A stretch of DNA of 64,000 nt from JACVRW01 sp963811055. GTDB lineage: Bacteria > Actinomycetota > Thermoleophilia > Solirubrobacterales > Thermoleophilaceae. This document shows positions 43,592-52,269 of this stretch, one piece after another; position 1 is the stretch's first letter, and the number at the start of each line of letters is the position of its first letter. The notes below the pieces were generated by a model. It made no database searches, was not told where the DNA came from, and saw nothing but the letters and a program-made list of their open reading frames with translations. A program made the translations under genes and the position numbers. The stretch lies in assembly GCA_963811055.1 (NCBI GenBank), contig CAWEPQ010000001.1, positions 806,001 through 870,000 of the forward strand, in the 5' to 3' direction.

Positions 43592-44461
43592 ATGGATGTC
43601 ATCTGGCGAGAGCACCCCACCCTGCGCGCCCCCGTGATGGTGTGCGCCTTCCGCGGCTGGAACGACGCGGGTGAGGCGGCCTCCACGGCCGTGTCGTTCA
43701 TCAACGACCGCTTCGAGTCCTCGGAGGTGGCGCGGCTCGACCCGGAGGAGTTCTACGACTTCACGGCCGTCCGGCCCACCGTTCGGCTGAGCGAGGGCCA
43801 GACGCGCGAAATCGACTGGCCGGCCAACACCGTCTGGGCCGCGCCCGTGCCCGGCGCCGACGGCGACCTGGTCACGCTGCGCGGGGTCGAGCCGTCGCTG
43901 CGCTGGCGGCGCTTCACCGACAACGTGGTGAGCGTGGCGAAGGCGCTCGACGTGCGAATGGTCATCACCATCGGCGCGCTGCTCGCCGACGTGCCGCACA
44001 CGCGGCCCGTGGGAATCACCGGGATCGCATCCGACCAGGCCCTGCTGTCGCGGCTCGGCTACGGGCGCACCAACTACGAGGGACCCACCGGGATCGTGGG
44101 CGTGCTGCACCACGCGTTCGCCGAGGCGGGCGTGCCGTCGGCCAGCCTGTGGGCCTCGGTCCCGCACTACGTGGCCGCGGCGCCCAACCCGAAGGTCGCG
44201 CTGGCGCTCGTCCGCGCGTTCGAGGGCACCGCCGGCGTGGTGGTGGACGCCACCGAGCTCGAGGAGGCGGCCGAGGACTACGAGCGCCAGGTGACCGCCG
44301 CGGTGGCGAGCGATCCGGAGGTCAAGGCCTTCGTGGAGCGCCTGGAGACCGCGATGGACGAGGTCGAGGCGGACGAGAGCCCGGAGGAGCAGCTCCCCTC
44401 CGCCGACACGATCGCGAGCGACTTCCAGCGCTTTTTGCGCCAGCGCGGGCCCGAGAGCTAG
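43592..44461 (+). CDS. PAC2 family protein
   Basis: 289 aa, proteasome assembly chaperone 2-like fold typical of actinobacteria: APVMVCAFRGWNDAGEAAS, ITIGALLADVPHTRP, GYGRTNYEGPTGIVGVLHHAF, ASVPHYVAAAPNPKVALALV. The role in actinobacteria is unproved (carboxylate-amine ligase-associated or proteasome-related). C-terminal helix acidic. Its CTAG stop is shared with the convergent SnoaL-like gene. Confidence 0.85.
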   Translation: MDVIWREHPTLRAPVMVCAFRGWNDAGEAASTAVSFINDRFESSEVARLDPEEFYDFTAVRPTVRLSEGQTREIDWPANTVWAAPVPGADGDLVTLRGVEPSLRWRRFTDNVVSVAKALDVRMVITIGALLADVPHTRPVGITGIASDQALLSRLGYGRTNYEGPTGIVGVLHHAFAEAGVPSASLWASVPHYVAAAPNPKVALALVRAFEGTAGVVVDATELEEAAEDYERQVTAAVASDPEVKAFVERLETAMDEVEADESPEEQLPSADTIASDFQRFLRQRGPES

Positions 44462-44820
44462 CCCAGTCCCACGGCCTTCAGCGCTCGTTCGTAGTCCCCG
44501 TAGGTCTCCACGCGCTCGATCAGGCCGCCGTGCAACCGGAAGCTGTGCGCCCAGCGGATGTCGATGGGCACGCCGCTGCCCCTCCCGCTCCCCTGGGCGT
44601 GGAGGAGGACCGCCACGACGCCGTCACCTTGCTCGATCCGCTCGATCTCCGTGGTCGAGCCTCCGTACGCCTCGAAGAGCTGCTCCCAGAAGCTCGTGAT
44701 CTGGTCCGCACCGCGGCAGACGGTCGGTCCCGGGAAGCCGCGGGTGTTGTGCCACTCGGCATCCGCCGTGAGGCAGGCGGCGGCGTCCGCGTAGTCACGC
44801 CGGTCGATCGCCGCGAGCAT
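44458..44820 (-). CDS. SnoaL-like (NTF2 fold) domain protein
   Basis: 120 aa from the ATG at 44820: LAAIDRRDYADAAACLTADAEWH with the pocket His, then VLLHAQGSGRGSG and a terminal FRLHGGLIERVETYGDYERAL. Relatives begin about 12 residues earlier (xxENxEIVRxM), and the frame here does read SAEGDLEIVRA upstream, but the only start there would be CTG at 44856. Either CTG is used or one base is wrong. Function unknown (hydrolase or isomerase-like pocket). Confidence 0.72.
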   Translation of the reverse strand: MLAAIDRRDYADAAACLTADAEWHNTRGFPGPTVCRGADQITSFWEQLFEAYGGSTTEIERIEQGDGVVAVLLHAQGSGRGSGVPIDIRWAHSFRLHGGLIERVETYGDYERALKAVGLG

Positions 44821-44862
44821 CGCCCGGACGATCTCGAGGTCGCCCTCGGCGGACAGCGCGGC

Positions 44863-47800
44863 CTACTTCTCCGCCGCCGGGCAGACGATCCGGTAGTCGC
44901 AGAAGCTGCAGATCTCGGCCGAGGGGGTCGGCTCGAACTCCTGCTTGAGGATGCCCCCGGCGATCTCGTTCACGGTGGCCTTCACGCGGTCCAGCTCCTC
45001 CTCCGAGTGCTTGACGGGCACCTTCTCGCCGGTCATCACGTAGAAGTAGCTCTGCGCGGAGGTCTCGAGCTTCCACGACTCGCGCGCGCCCATCTGGTAG
45101 AGCGACAGCTGCACGTCCTCGCGCAGATCCTGGGCGCTCTTCGCCTTGCCGGTCTTGTAGTCGATCAGCTCGTAGCTGCCGTCCGGATGACGATCGATTC
45201 GGTCCACGCGCCCGCGGAGCAGGTGCGGTCCCAGCCGGAACGCGAAGCTGCGCTCGAACCAGACCGCGCGCGACTCGGACTGGCGGTCGAGCATCCAATA
45301 GCGCTCGAGCGAAGCCACGGCCCGGTCGCGGAACTGGAGCTCGTCGTCGGAGTCGCCGAACCCGGACCGTCGCCACGACGCCTCGAACAGCTCCATCAGC
45401 GCAGGCAGGTCGCCGCCACCGCCCGTGTGGAAGCGCTCCAGCACCTGGTGCAGCGCGATGCCGAAGCGCTGGTGGATCGTGGGCTCCTGGGGGATCCGGA
45501 AGACCCGCGCGAACTTGTACTTGAGCGGGCAGATTCGGTAGGTGTCGATGTCGGAGGCGGACAGCATCAGCCCGCGTCCGCGCCGCGGGATGAAGGGGTC
45601 GAGCGACGGCTCGGACCCGTTCTGGGCCGCGGCTGGCCGACTCGACGGGTCGCGGTCGGCGTCGCGCAGCCACGAGTCGAGGGCCGACTGGGCGAGGATC
45701 TCGCGCTGCTCGGCCGTGGCGCACTGGGCGAGGATCTCGTTCAGCTCCGGCAGTGCCGTGTCGAGGGTCTGGCCCTCCTTCGTGCGCTCGATCAGCGCGG
45801 CGACCTTGATCAGCTCGAGGTAGCGCGACACCGCCTGGTCCACGTCGAGATACGTGTCGAGGCGCATCTCGCCGAGATGCCCGCCCACGCGGGCCACCGT
45901 GTCGAGCAGCTCGTCGCGCATCAGGCGGAAGGTCGAGTGGAGACCCTCGGCCGGGCCGAACAGCTCCTCCTCGAGCACCTCCTCCTCCACGTCCACCGCC
46001 ACGCGCGCCTCCTCGTAGAACGGGGACGGCCGCGGGGTGGCGCCCGCCGGCCCGGTCTCGGTCCAGGCCAGCACGAGCCCCTTGCGCGGCCGCGTCATCG
46101 CCACGTGCAGCAGGCGGCGCATCTCGGCGTCGTGCGTGGCCCGGTCGTCGGCGGCCGGGAGGCGCTCCTTCAGGAGCTGGTCCGGCACCTCGTCCCGGCG
46201 CGCGCGGTGCGGGCCGGGCATCCTCGACGCGGACAGGCCGAGCACGAACACGTGGTCGAACTCGAGCCCCTTGGCGGCGTGCATCGTCATCACCTGCACC
46301 GCCGGCGCGCTCGGTGCCCCGGTGACCTCCTCCTCGCGCAGGCCGGACTCGGCCACGGCGGTGAGGTAGCGGGTGAAGTCGCGCGCGGTGGCCTGCGGCT
46401 CGCGCCGCATGTAGGCGGTGGCCATCTCCGGCAGCTTCGCGATGTTGCGCAGGCGCTCAACGGTGTCCGCATGCATCGCGAAGACCTGCTGGCGGCGCAG
46501 GCCGGTGCGCTCGATCAGGCGCAGCACGAAGGCGTCGGGGCGGCGGTCCTCGAACGCCTGGGAGGCCGAGCGGTAGAGGCGCAGGAACACGCGGGCGCGG
46601 TCGCGCCCCTCCTCCGAGAGCTGCGGTCCCTCCAGGGCCGCGGCGATCGCCGACGGCATGTCGAGCTTGCGGCGGCGCGCCAGCTGGGTCAGTCGAGCCA
46701 CGTCGACCGAGCGCAGCTCCACCGGCGGCCGCGACAGCGCGCGCACCACCGCGCCCGAGTCGCTCGGGTCGGCCAGCGCGCGCAGCCAGGCGAGCATGTC
46801 GCGCACCTCAGCGCGCTGGAAGTAGGCCGCCGCGCCAGACGTGCGCGAGGGGATGGCGCGCTCCTCGAGCGCGGAGGACACCACCGCGCCCTCGTTCTTC
46901 ACCGAGCGCATGAGCACGCAGATCTGGTCCGGCGACACGCCGTCGGCGATCAGGCGCTCGGCCTCGGCCGCCACGGCCTGGGCCTGGGCGCGATCCGACC
47001 GGCAGCGCCAGAAGCGCACCCGGCCACCGCTCGCGCCGCGGAGCTCCTTGCCGATCCGGTCGGGGCACGGCTCCACCACCGCCTGGGCCGCCGTGAGGAT
47101 GCGCCTGCCGGAACGGTGGTTGCGCTCGAGGCGGATCACCTCGGCGTCCGGGTACTCGCGCTGGAAGTCGAGGAGGTTCTTCTGCGAGGCGCCGCGGAAG
47201 CGGTAGATCGCCTGGTCGTCATCGCCCACCACCGTCACGTTGCGGTGAGCGTCCACCAGCATCCCCAGGAGCATGCCCTGGGCGAAGTTGGTGTCCTGGT
47301 ACTCGTCCACGAGCACGTGCCGGTAGCGCTGCGAGGTGCGCTCGCGCACGTGCGGGCGCTCGTGCAGCAGGCGGAAGGCGCGCATCACCAGATCGCCGAA
47401 GTCGAGTGCGCCGCGCTCCGAGAGCAGGCGGTCGTGGTCGGCGTAGATCCCGGCGAACTCGAGCTCGCGCGCCGCCGTCGCACGCGCGGCGTCGCCCTCC
47501 TCCTCGGCCGCCGCCACCAGGCCCTCCGCGTAGGTCCGGTACTCGTCCGCGGTCACCAGCTCGTCCTTCAGCCGGTCGATCCTCGCCACGAAGCTCGCCA
47601 GCAGCGGCGCCGGGTTGCCGCGGATCTCGTGGCGGCGGATCGTGAGGTCGTGGAGCCGCTCGAGCAGCAGGGCCAGCCGGTCGGCGGGCGTGACGGGCGT
47701 GAGAAACGGGTCCACGCCCGCCTCGAGCGCCTCGTCCTGGAGCAGGCGGGCGCAGAAGGCGTGGAAGGTGGCCACGTGGAGGCTCTCGTACGGCGACTCG

Positions 47801-48024
47801 ATCAGCGCCTCCAGCCGCTCGCGCATCTCAGCCGCGGCGGGCGACGAGAAGGTGAGGGCGAGGATCTGCTCGGCGGGCACGCCCTGCTCGACGAGCCAGG
47901 CGAAGCGGCTCGTGAGCGTTCGTGTCTTTCCGGTTCCCGCGCCGGCCAGCACCAGCAGCGGCCCCTCGGGATGGGTCACGGCGGCCAGCTGGGCGCGGGA
48001 GAGTCCGTCCAGCGAGGCGGGCAT
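44863..48024 (-). CDS. UvrD/PcrA-type helicase fused to RecB-like Fe-S nuclease
   Basis: 1053 aa. SF1A helicase: motif I AGAGTGKT (27-34), Ia TFSSPAAAEMRERL, II DEYQDTN, III GDDDQAIYRFRGA, IV-VI through MTMHAAKGLEFDHVFVLG and LLHVAMTRPRKGLVLAW. The C-terminal about 270 aa is a PD-(D/E)XK nuclease (LRGRVDRIDRHPDGSYELIDYKTGKAK) with four Cys (YRICPLKY and ICSFCDYRIVC) typical of the AddB/AdnA Fe-S staple. Likely a double-strand break resection enzyme or repair helicase. TATCCT lies 6 nt before the ATG. Confidence 0.93.
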   Translation of the reverse strand: MPASLDGLSRAQLAAVTHPEGPLLVLAGAGTGKTRTLTSRFAWLVEQGVPAEQILALTFSSPAAAEMRERLEALIESPYESLHVATFHAFCARLLQDEALEAGVDPFLTPVTPADRLALLLERLHDLTIRRHEIRGNPAPLLASFVARIDRLKDELVTADEYRTYAEGLVAAAEEEGDAARATAARELEFAGIYADHDRLLSERGALDFGDLVMRAFRLLHERPHVRERTSQRYRHVLVDEYQDTNFAQGMLLGMLVDAHRNVTVVGDDDQAIYRFRGASQKNLLDFQREYPDAEVIRLERNHRSGRRILTAAQAVVEPCPDRIGKELRGASGGRVRFWRCRSDRAQAQAVAAEAERLIADGVSPDQICVLMRSVKNEGAVVSSALEERAIPSRTSGAAAYFQRAEVRDMLAWLRALADPSDSGAVVRALSRPPVELRSVDVARLTQLARRRKLDMPSAIAAALEGPQLSEEGRDRARVFLRLYRSASQAFEDRRPDAFVLRLIERTGLRRQQVFAMHADTVERLRNIAKLPEMATAYMRREPQATARDFTRYLTAVAESGLREEEVTGAPSAPAVQVMTMHAAKGLEFDHVFVLGLSASRMPGPHRARRDEVPDQLLKERLPAADDRATHDAEMRRLLHVAMTRPRKGLVLAWTETGPAGATPRPSPFYEEARVAVDVEEEVLEEELFGPAEGLHSTFRLMRDELLDTVARVGGHLGEMRLDTYLDVDQAVSRYLELIKVAALIERTKEGQTLDTALPELNEILAQCATAEQREILAQSALDSWLRDADRDPSSRPAAAQNGSEPSLDPFIPRRGRGLMLSASDIDTYRICPLKYKFARVFRIPQEPTIHQRFGIALHQVLERFHTGGGGDLPALMELFEASWRRSGFGDSDDELQFRDRAVASLERYWMLDRQSESRAVWFERSFAFRLGPHLLRGRVDRIDRHPDGSYELIDYKTGKAKSAQDLREDVQLSLYQMGARESWKLETSAQSYFYVMTGEKVPVKHSEEELDRVKATVNEIAGGILKQEFEPTPSAEICSFCDYRIVCPAAEK

Positions 48025-48030
48025 CGAGCC

Positions 48031-48036
48031 AGGATA
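48031..48036 (-). promoter_or_regulatory. -10 element TATCCT for helicase-nuclease gene
   Basis: Minus-strand TATCCT ends 6 nt before the ATG at 48024; no Shine-Dalgarno sequence. Confidence 0.5.
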
Positions 48037-48097
48037 CGCCGCGCCCAGAGCCCGGCCGCGGTGATTAGGCGGCCGCGCCGCGGGGCACACGCCGTCC

Positions 48098-49159
48098 GTG
48101 GCCCGACTGCGACGTGTTGACTGCTCCAGCCCCGGCATCATGCGCCGGCGGCGCGGCAAGGGCTTCGAGTACATCGACGAGGACGGGCGGCGCATCACCG
48201 AGCCATCCGTGATCGAACGCATACGCGAGCTGGCGATCCCGCCGGCCTGGGAGGACGTGTGGGTCTGCCCGTACCCGATGGGGCACATCCAGGCCACCGG
48301 CACGGACGCCGCGGGGCGCAAGCAGTACCGCTACCACGACCTCTGGCGCGAGCGCCGCGACCGCGAGAAGTTCGAGTCGATGGAGGAGTTCGCCCGCGCG
48401 CTGCCGCGGCTGCGCAAGCGGGTGGCCAAGGACCTCGCCCGTGACGGCATGCCCCGCGAGCGCGTGCTCGCATGCGCCACCCGGCTGCTCGACCGCGGCT
48501 TCTTCCGCATCGGCTCCGAGGACTACGCGGAGGAGAACGACACCTACGGGATCGCCACGATGGGGAAGCGCCACGTGACGGTGAAGGACGACGTGGTCAC
48601 GTTCGACTACGAGTCGAAGGGCGGGCAGCGCCGGCTCCAGGCATTCGGCGATCCCAAGGTGGCCGAGGTGGTGACGGAGCTCAAGCGCAGGCGCGGCGGC
48701 GGCGAGGAGCTGCTGGCGTGGCGCGAGGGGCGACGCTGGGTGGACGTGAAGTCACGCGACGTGAACCAGTACGTGAAGGAGGCGGCGGGCCGCGAGTTCT
48801 CCGCCAAGGACTTCCGCACCTGGAGCGCCACCGTCCTGGCCGCCGTGGCGCTCTCGGTCTCCGGCCTCGCCGCGAGCGGCTCGAAGACCGGCCGCAAGCG
48901 CGCCAAGACGCGGGCGATCAAGGAGACGGCGAGCTACCTGGGGAACACGCCGGCCGTGTGCCGCGCGTCGTACATCGATCCGCGCGTGTTCGACCGCTTC
49001 GACGGCGGGCTCACGATCGGCGGCGTGCTGCCGGAGCTGGCCGCCGACACGGGAGCGTGGCCCGACGTGCAGGGACGCGTCGAGGCGGCTGTGCTGGACC
49101 TGCTGGCAGGCGACCGTAGCTCGGACGCGGTGGCCCGAGCGAAGGAACTGGCCGCTTAA
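48098..49159 (+). CDS. DNA topoisomerase IB
   Basis: Poxvirus/eukaryote-like type IB enzyme relaxing supercoils through a 3'-phosphotyrosine. 353 aa: GKGFEYIDEDGRRI, IPPAWEDVWVCPYPMGHIQATGTDAAGRKQYRYH, RVLACATRLLDRGFFRIGSEDY, TYGIATM, then KDFRTWSATVLAA and the catalytic Tyr292 in RASYIDPRVF. GTG start, 73 bp from the divergent helicase start. Its TTAA stop is shared with the convergent Pro-rich ORF. Confidence 0.92.
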   Translation: MARLRRVDCSSPGIMRRRRGKGFEYIDEDGRRITEPSVIERIRELAIPPAWEDVWVCPYPMGHIQATGTDAAGRKQYRYHDLWRERRDREKFESMEEFARALPRLRKRVAKDLARDGMPRERVLACATRLLDRGFFRIGSEDYAEENDTYGIATMGKRHVTVKDDVVTFDYESKGGQRRLQAFGDPKVAEVVTELKRRRGGGEELLAWREGRRWVDVKSRDVNQYVKEAAGREFSAKDFRTWSATVLAAVALSVSGLAASGSKTGRKRAKTRAIKETASYLGNTPAVCRASYIDPRVFDRFDGGLTIGGVLPELAADTGAWPDVQGRVEAAVLDLLAGDRSSDAVARAKELAA

Positions 49160-49422
49160 TCGGTCGGTGCGCAGCCGGCCGAGCCGGCTGCTTCCGCAAC
49201 GGCTCCGGTTTCGGGCCCCTTCGGATCCGGCTGCGGCGCGTCGGGCGCGCCGGGCTCGGGCAGGTCCGGGGGCGAGGGCTCGGGCGTCTCGGGTCCGGTC
49301 GGTCCGGGCTCGACAGGGTCGGGTCCGGGGTCCGGCACGCCGGGGCTCGGGTCGGTCAGGGGCTGGTCCGGGGCCGGCGGGGCCGGCACCTCGGCGCGCG
49401 GGAACGTCAGGAGAGCGGTCAT
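49156..49422 (-). CDS. small proline-rich protein
   Basis: 88 aa; after MTALLTFPRAEV it is almost entirely Pro/Asp/Gly/Glu/Ala in PxP-like steps, ending GCAPTD. AGGGG lies 3 nt before the ATG, and the frame continues upstream to a TTG at 49455. No signal peptide. The strictly low-complexity content makes a chance ORF possible, but the exact stop sharing with the topoisomerase gene mirrors other real pairs here. Precedes no obvious partner. Confidence 0.4.
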   Translation of the reverse strand: MTALLTFPRAEVPAPPAPDQPLTDPSPGVPDPGPDPVEPGPTGPETPEPSPPDLPEPGAPDAPQPDPKGPETGAVAEAAGSAGCAPTD

Positions 49423-49470
49423 GGTCCCCTGCTGTCCGGCGCCGCCCGGCGCCAAACCTGCCCCTGGACC

Positions 49471-50052
49471 TCAGCCGCGGAAGCCGAAGCTCGTCGCGTA
49501 GGTGGCGGCCGGCAGGCCGAACACGTTCCGGCGCGGGGCTCCCTCGACCACCCCGATGCCAATCTCGCGAAAGCGCGACTGGAGGATGTTCTGGCGGTGC
49601 GGCGGGCTCCCCATCCACGCGGCCACGATTCCGCGCGGCGACGAGCGGTTCACGCCCGCCCCCCAGGCGAGGTTCTCGCCCACGAACCAGGACGAGGCCC
49701 GCTTGAAGTACCCGGTCCGGCGAATCCGCTGGACGAAGTCCGAGCCGTCGCGCGAGACGTGTGAGAAGTAGTGGCGCCGCTCCATGTCCCCGGCGTGGCG
49801 CTGAGCGGCCTGCGAGAGCGTCTCGCTCAGCCGGAGTGGCCGCAGGCGGTAGCGCGCCCGCTGAGCGTTCAAAAGGCAGAGCGTGGACGCGGCGAGCTGG
49901 TCGGTGGACACCTGTGCCGGGGTGGCCCGGATGGCCGCGCATGCCTGGCCGCCGGCGGAGGCGGCCGGAGCCGCTGCCAGGGCGAGGACGAGGGAAGCCG
50001 CAAGCACGCCCAGGGCGGGCAGCGATCGGCGGAGGGTGGCCGAGTGCATCAC
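49471..50052 (-). CDS. secreted CAP-domain protein
   Basis: 193 aa. Signal peptide residues 1-33 (ends ASAGG), then CAP domain: LLNAQRARYRLRPLRLSETLSQAAQRHAGDMERRHYFSHVSRDG with the conserved His, VGENLAWG, AWMGSPPHRQNILQSRFREIGIG. A Cys pair (QACAAI and STLCLL) may form a disulfide. Second CAP protein of the window, but without a recognisable riboswitch. GTG at 50052 or ATG at 50049. Confidence 0.85.
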   Translation of the reverse strand: MMHSATLRRSLPALGVLAASLVLALAAAPAASAGGQACAAIRATPAQVSTDQLAASTLCLLNAQRARYRLRPLRLSETLSQAAQRHAGDMERRHYFSHVSRDGSDFVQRIRRTGYFKRASSWFVGENLAWGAGVNRSSPRGIVAAWMGSPPHRQNILQSRFREIGIGVVEGAPRRNVFGLPAATYATSFGFRG

Positions 50053-50153
50053 TCACTCTCTCGTCACAACGGGTGATGCCTTTCACGGGCGGGGGCTGGC
50101 CTGGACGCATGTCTCATTCGTTTGGGCCCCACCCGTGGGGGCAAGGGGAACAC

Positions 50154-50804
50154 ATGCCCTCAGCCGCGATTCTCGACGTGGACGGAACGCTCGTCGACAC
50201 CAACTATCAGCACGCGCTCGCCTGGTACCGAGCCTTCCGCCAGCACGGGATCGTGCTGCCGATCTGGCGCATTCACAGGCATATCGGGATGGGTGGCGAC
50301 CAGCTCGTGGAGTCACTCGCCGGCGAGGAGGTCGAGGCCGAGCAGGGCGAGGACCTCAGATCAGCCGAGAAGGCGCTCTACCTGGCGCTCATCGAGGAAG
50401 TGGAGCCCCTCGCGGGCGCGCGCGACCTGATCGTGGATCTCAAGAACGACGGTCATCCGGTGGTGCTCGCCAGCTCGGCCAAGCCCGACGAGGTGGATCA
50501 CTACCTGGACCTGCTCGACGCGCGCGAGCTGGTGGACGGCTGGACCACCTCGGGAGACGTGGAGGCCACCAAGCCCGAGCCCGACCTCGTGCAGGCGGCC
50601 GTGGACAAGGCCGGATCCGACGAAGCGGTGATGGTGGGCGACTCGACCTGGGACTGCGAGGCCGCCAAGCGGGCGGGCCTCGAGACCATCGCCGTGCTGA
50701 CCGGGGGATTCTCGGAGCAGGAGCTGCTCGACGCCGGCGCTGCCGTGGTCTTCGAGTCCATCGAGGACCTCCGCAAGCGGCGGTCGGAGACGCCGCTGGG
50801 CTAG
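50154..50804 (+). CDS. HAD superfamily hydrolase (phosphoglycolate phosphatase-like)
   Basis: 216 aa. Motif I ILDVDGTLVDTN, helical cap (about 18-85), motif II VLASSAKP, motif III KPEPD and motif IV VMVGDSTWDCEAAKRAG. Resembles phosphoglycolate or beta-phosphoglucomutase-type phosphatases; substrate unknown. AAGGGG lies 6 nt before the ATG. Ends at a TAG that also starts the -10 of the ligase gene. Confidence 0.87.
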   Translation: MPSAAILDVDGTLVDTNYQHALAWYRAFRQHGIVLPIWRIHRHIGMGGDQLVESLAGEEVEAEQGEDLRSAEKALYLALIEEVEPLAGARDLIVDLKNDGHPVVLASSAKPDEVDHYLDLLDARELVDGWTTSGDVEATKPEPDLVQAAVDKAGSDEAVMVGDSTWDCEAAKRAGLETIAVLTGGFSEQELLDAGAAVVFESIEDLRKRRSETPLG

Positions 50805-50807
50805 CGT
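50802..50807 (+). promoter_or_regulatory. -10 TAGCGT containing the HAD-gene stop codon
   Basis: The TAG stop at 50802-50804 starts TAGCGT, which ends 7 nt before the ligase ATG at 50815. Confidence 0.45.
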
Positions 50808-50814
50808 CCGCTGT

Positions 50815-52240
50815 ATGGCGGACAAGCTCGGTCGCTATAGGGACAAGCGGGACTTCGGGACCACGCCCGAGCCCGCCGGCGGAGCCGCGGACAGCGCGGG
50901 CGAGGGGCGGTTCGTGGTGCAGGAACACCACGCGCGACGGCTCCACTGGGACCTGCGCCTCGAGCGCGACGGGGCGCTCGCCTCGTGGGCGCTTCCGCGG
51001 GGGGTGCCCGATCACCCGGACGAGAACCGCCTGGCGGTTCATACGGAGGACCACCCGCTGGAGTACCTGGAGTTCGAGGGCGACATCCCGAAGGGCGAGT
51101 ACGGCGCCGGGACGATGCGGATCTGGGACACGGGGACCTTCGAAGCCGAGAAGTTCCGCGACGGGGAGGTGATCGCGACCTTCCACGGGGAGCGCCTGAA
51201 CGGCCGCTACGCGATGTTCCGCACCCGCGGCGACGACTGGATGATCCACCGCATGGACCCGCCGGCGGATCCGGGCTACGAGCCGATGCCCGAGCGCCTG
51301 GCGCCGATGCTGGCCCGCCTCGGCAAGCTCCCGCCCGACGAGGGGCGCTACGCCTTCGAGGTCAAGTGGGACGGGGTTCGTGCCCTCGCCTACTCGGATC
51401 ACGGGCACTGGGCGCTCCAGGGCCGCAATTTCAGCGACTTCACGCCCCGCTATCCGGAGCTGCGCGACCTGGCTCGCACGCTGGGCTCGCACCGGGTGGT
51501 GCTCGACGGCGAGGTGGTGGCGCTGGACGGGGAGGGCAGGCCGAGCTTCGAGCTGATGCAGCAGCGCATGCACCTCGCCTCGGAGGCAGCGGTCAAGCGG
51601 CGCATGCGCGATCTGCCCGTCACCTACGTGATCTTCGACCTGCTGTACCTCGACGGCCATTACACGCTGCCCCTGGCCTATGAGGAGCGCCGTGCTCTGC
51701 TCGAGCGCCTGGAGCTCGAGGGCCCGTCGTGGCGCACGCCGGCCTACCACCGCGGCGAGGGCAGCGCGCTGCTGGCCGCCACCAGGCAGATGGGGGTGGA
51801 GGGCGTGGTGGCCAAGCGGCTCGGCAGCCCATACGAGCCGGGGCGCCGCTCGTCGGGCTGGATCAAGGTCAAGAACGTGCACACGCAGGACGTGGTGATC
51901 GGCGGCTGGACGCCCGGCGAGGGCGGTCGCAGGTCGAGCCTTGGCGCGCTCGCGGTGGGGGTGATGCAGGACGGCGAGCTCCGCTACGCGGGCAAGGTGG
52001 GCACCGGGTTCACCGAGTCCACGCTCAAGACGCTCCAGCGTCGAGCTCGAGCCGCTCCGGCACGACACCTCGCCGTTCTCCGGCCGCCAGCCGCCGAAGG
52101 GCACCGTGTTCGTGGAGCCGCGCCTCGTGGCGGAGGTGGAGTTCCGCGAATGGACGCGCACCGGGACCCTCCGCGCGCCCTCGTTCAAGGGCCTTCGCTA
52201 CGACAAAGACGCGCAAGATTGCATCCGTGAGGAGGGTTAG
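50815..52240 (+). CDS. ligD: LigD-type ATP-dependent DNA ligase with phosphoesterase domain (frame interrupted)
   Basis: NHEJ ligase. The N-terminal 3'-phosphoesterase domain (about 25-145) has FVVQEHHARRLHWDLRLE and FEGDIPKGEYGAG; the ligase domain has the adenylation Lys184 in EVKWDGVRA, DGEVVALDG, EGVVAKRL and SGWIKVKN. In the OB part the frame breaks near 52040: the next frame reads EPLRHDTSPFSGRQPPKG and ends at TAG 52238-52240, as in intact homologues. One surplus base restores about 474 aa. The polymerase domain is a separate gene after ku. Confidence 0.9.
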
Positions 52241-52255
52241 GCACCCCCGGCCGGG

Positions 52256-52261
52256 TACCTT
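52256..52261 (+). promoter_or_regulatory. -10 element TACCTT for ku
   Basis: Ends 8 nt before the ku ATG at 52270, giving ku its own leaderless transcript in the NHEJ cluster. Confidence 0.45.
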
Positions 52262-52269
52262 GTGAGTCC

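Noticed and set aside
44149..48120. 1323-codon plus-strand ORF opposite the helicase-nuclease gene
   Set aside because: Composition is Arg/His/Leu/Gly rich with no motif; it is the antisense shadow of a clear helicase in high-GC DNA.
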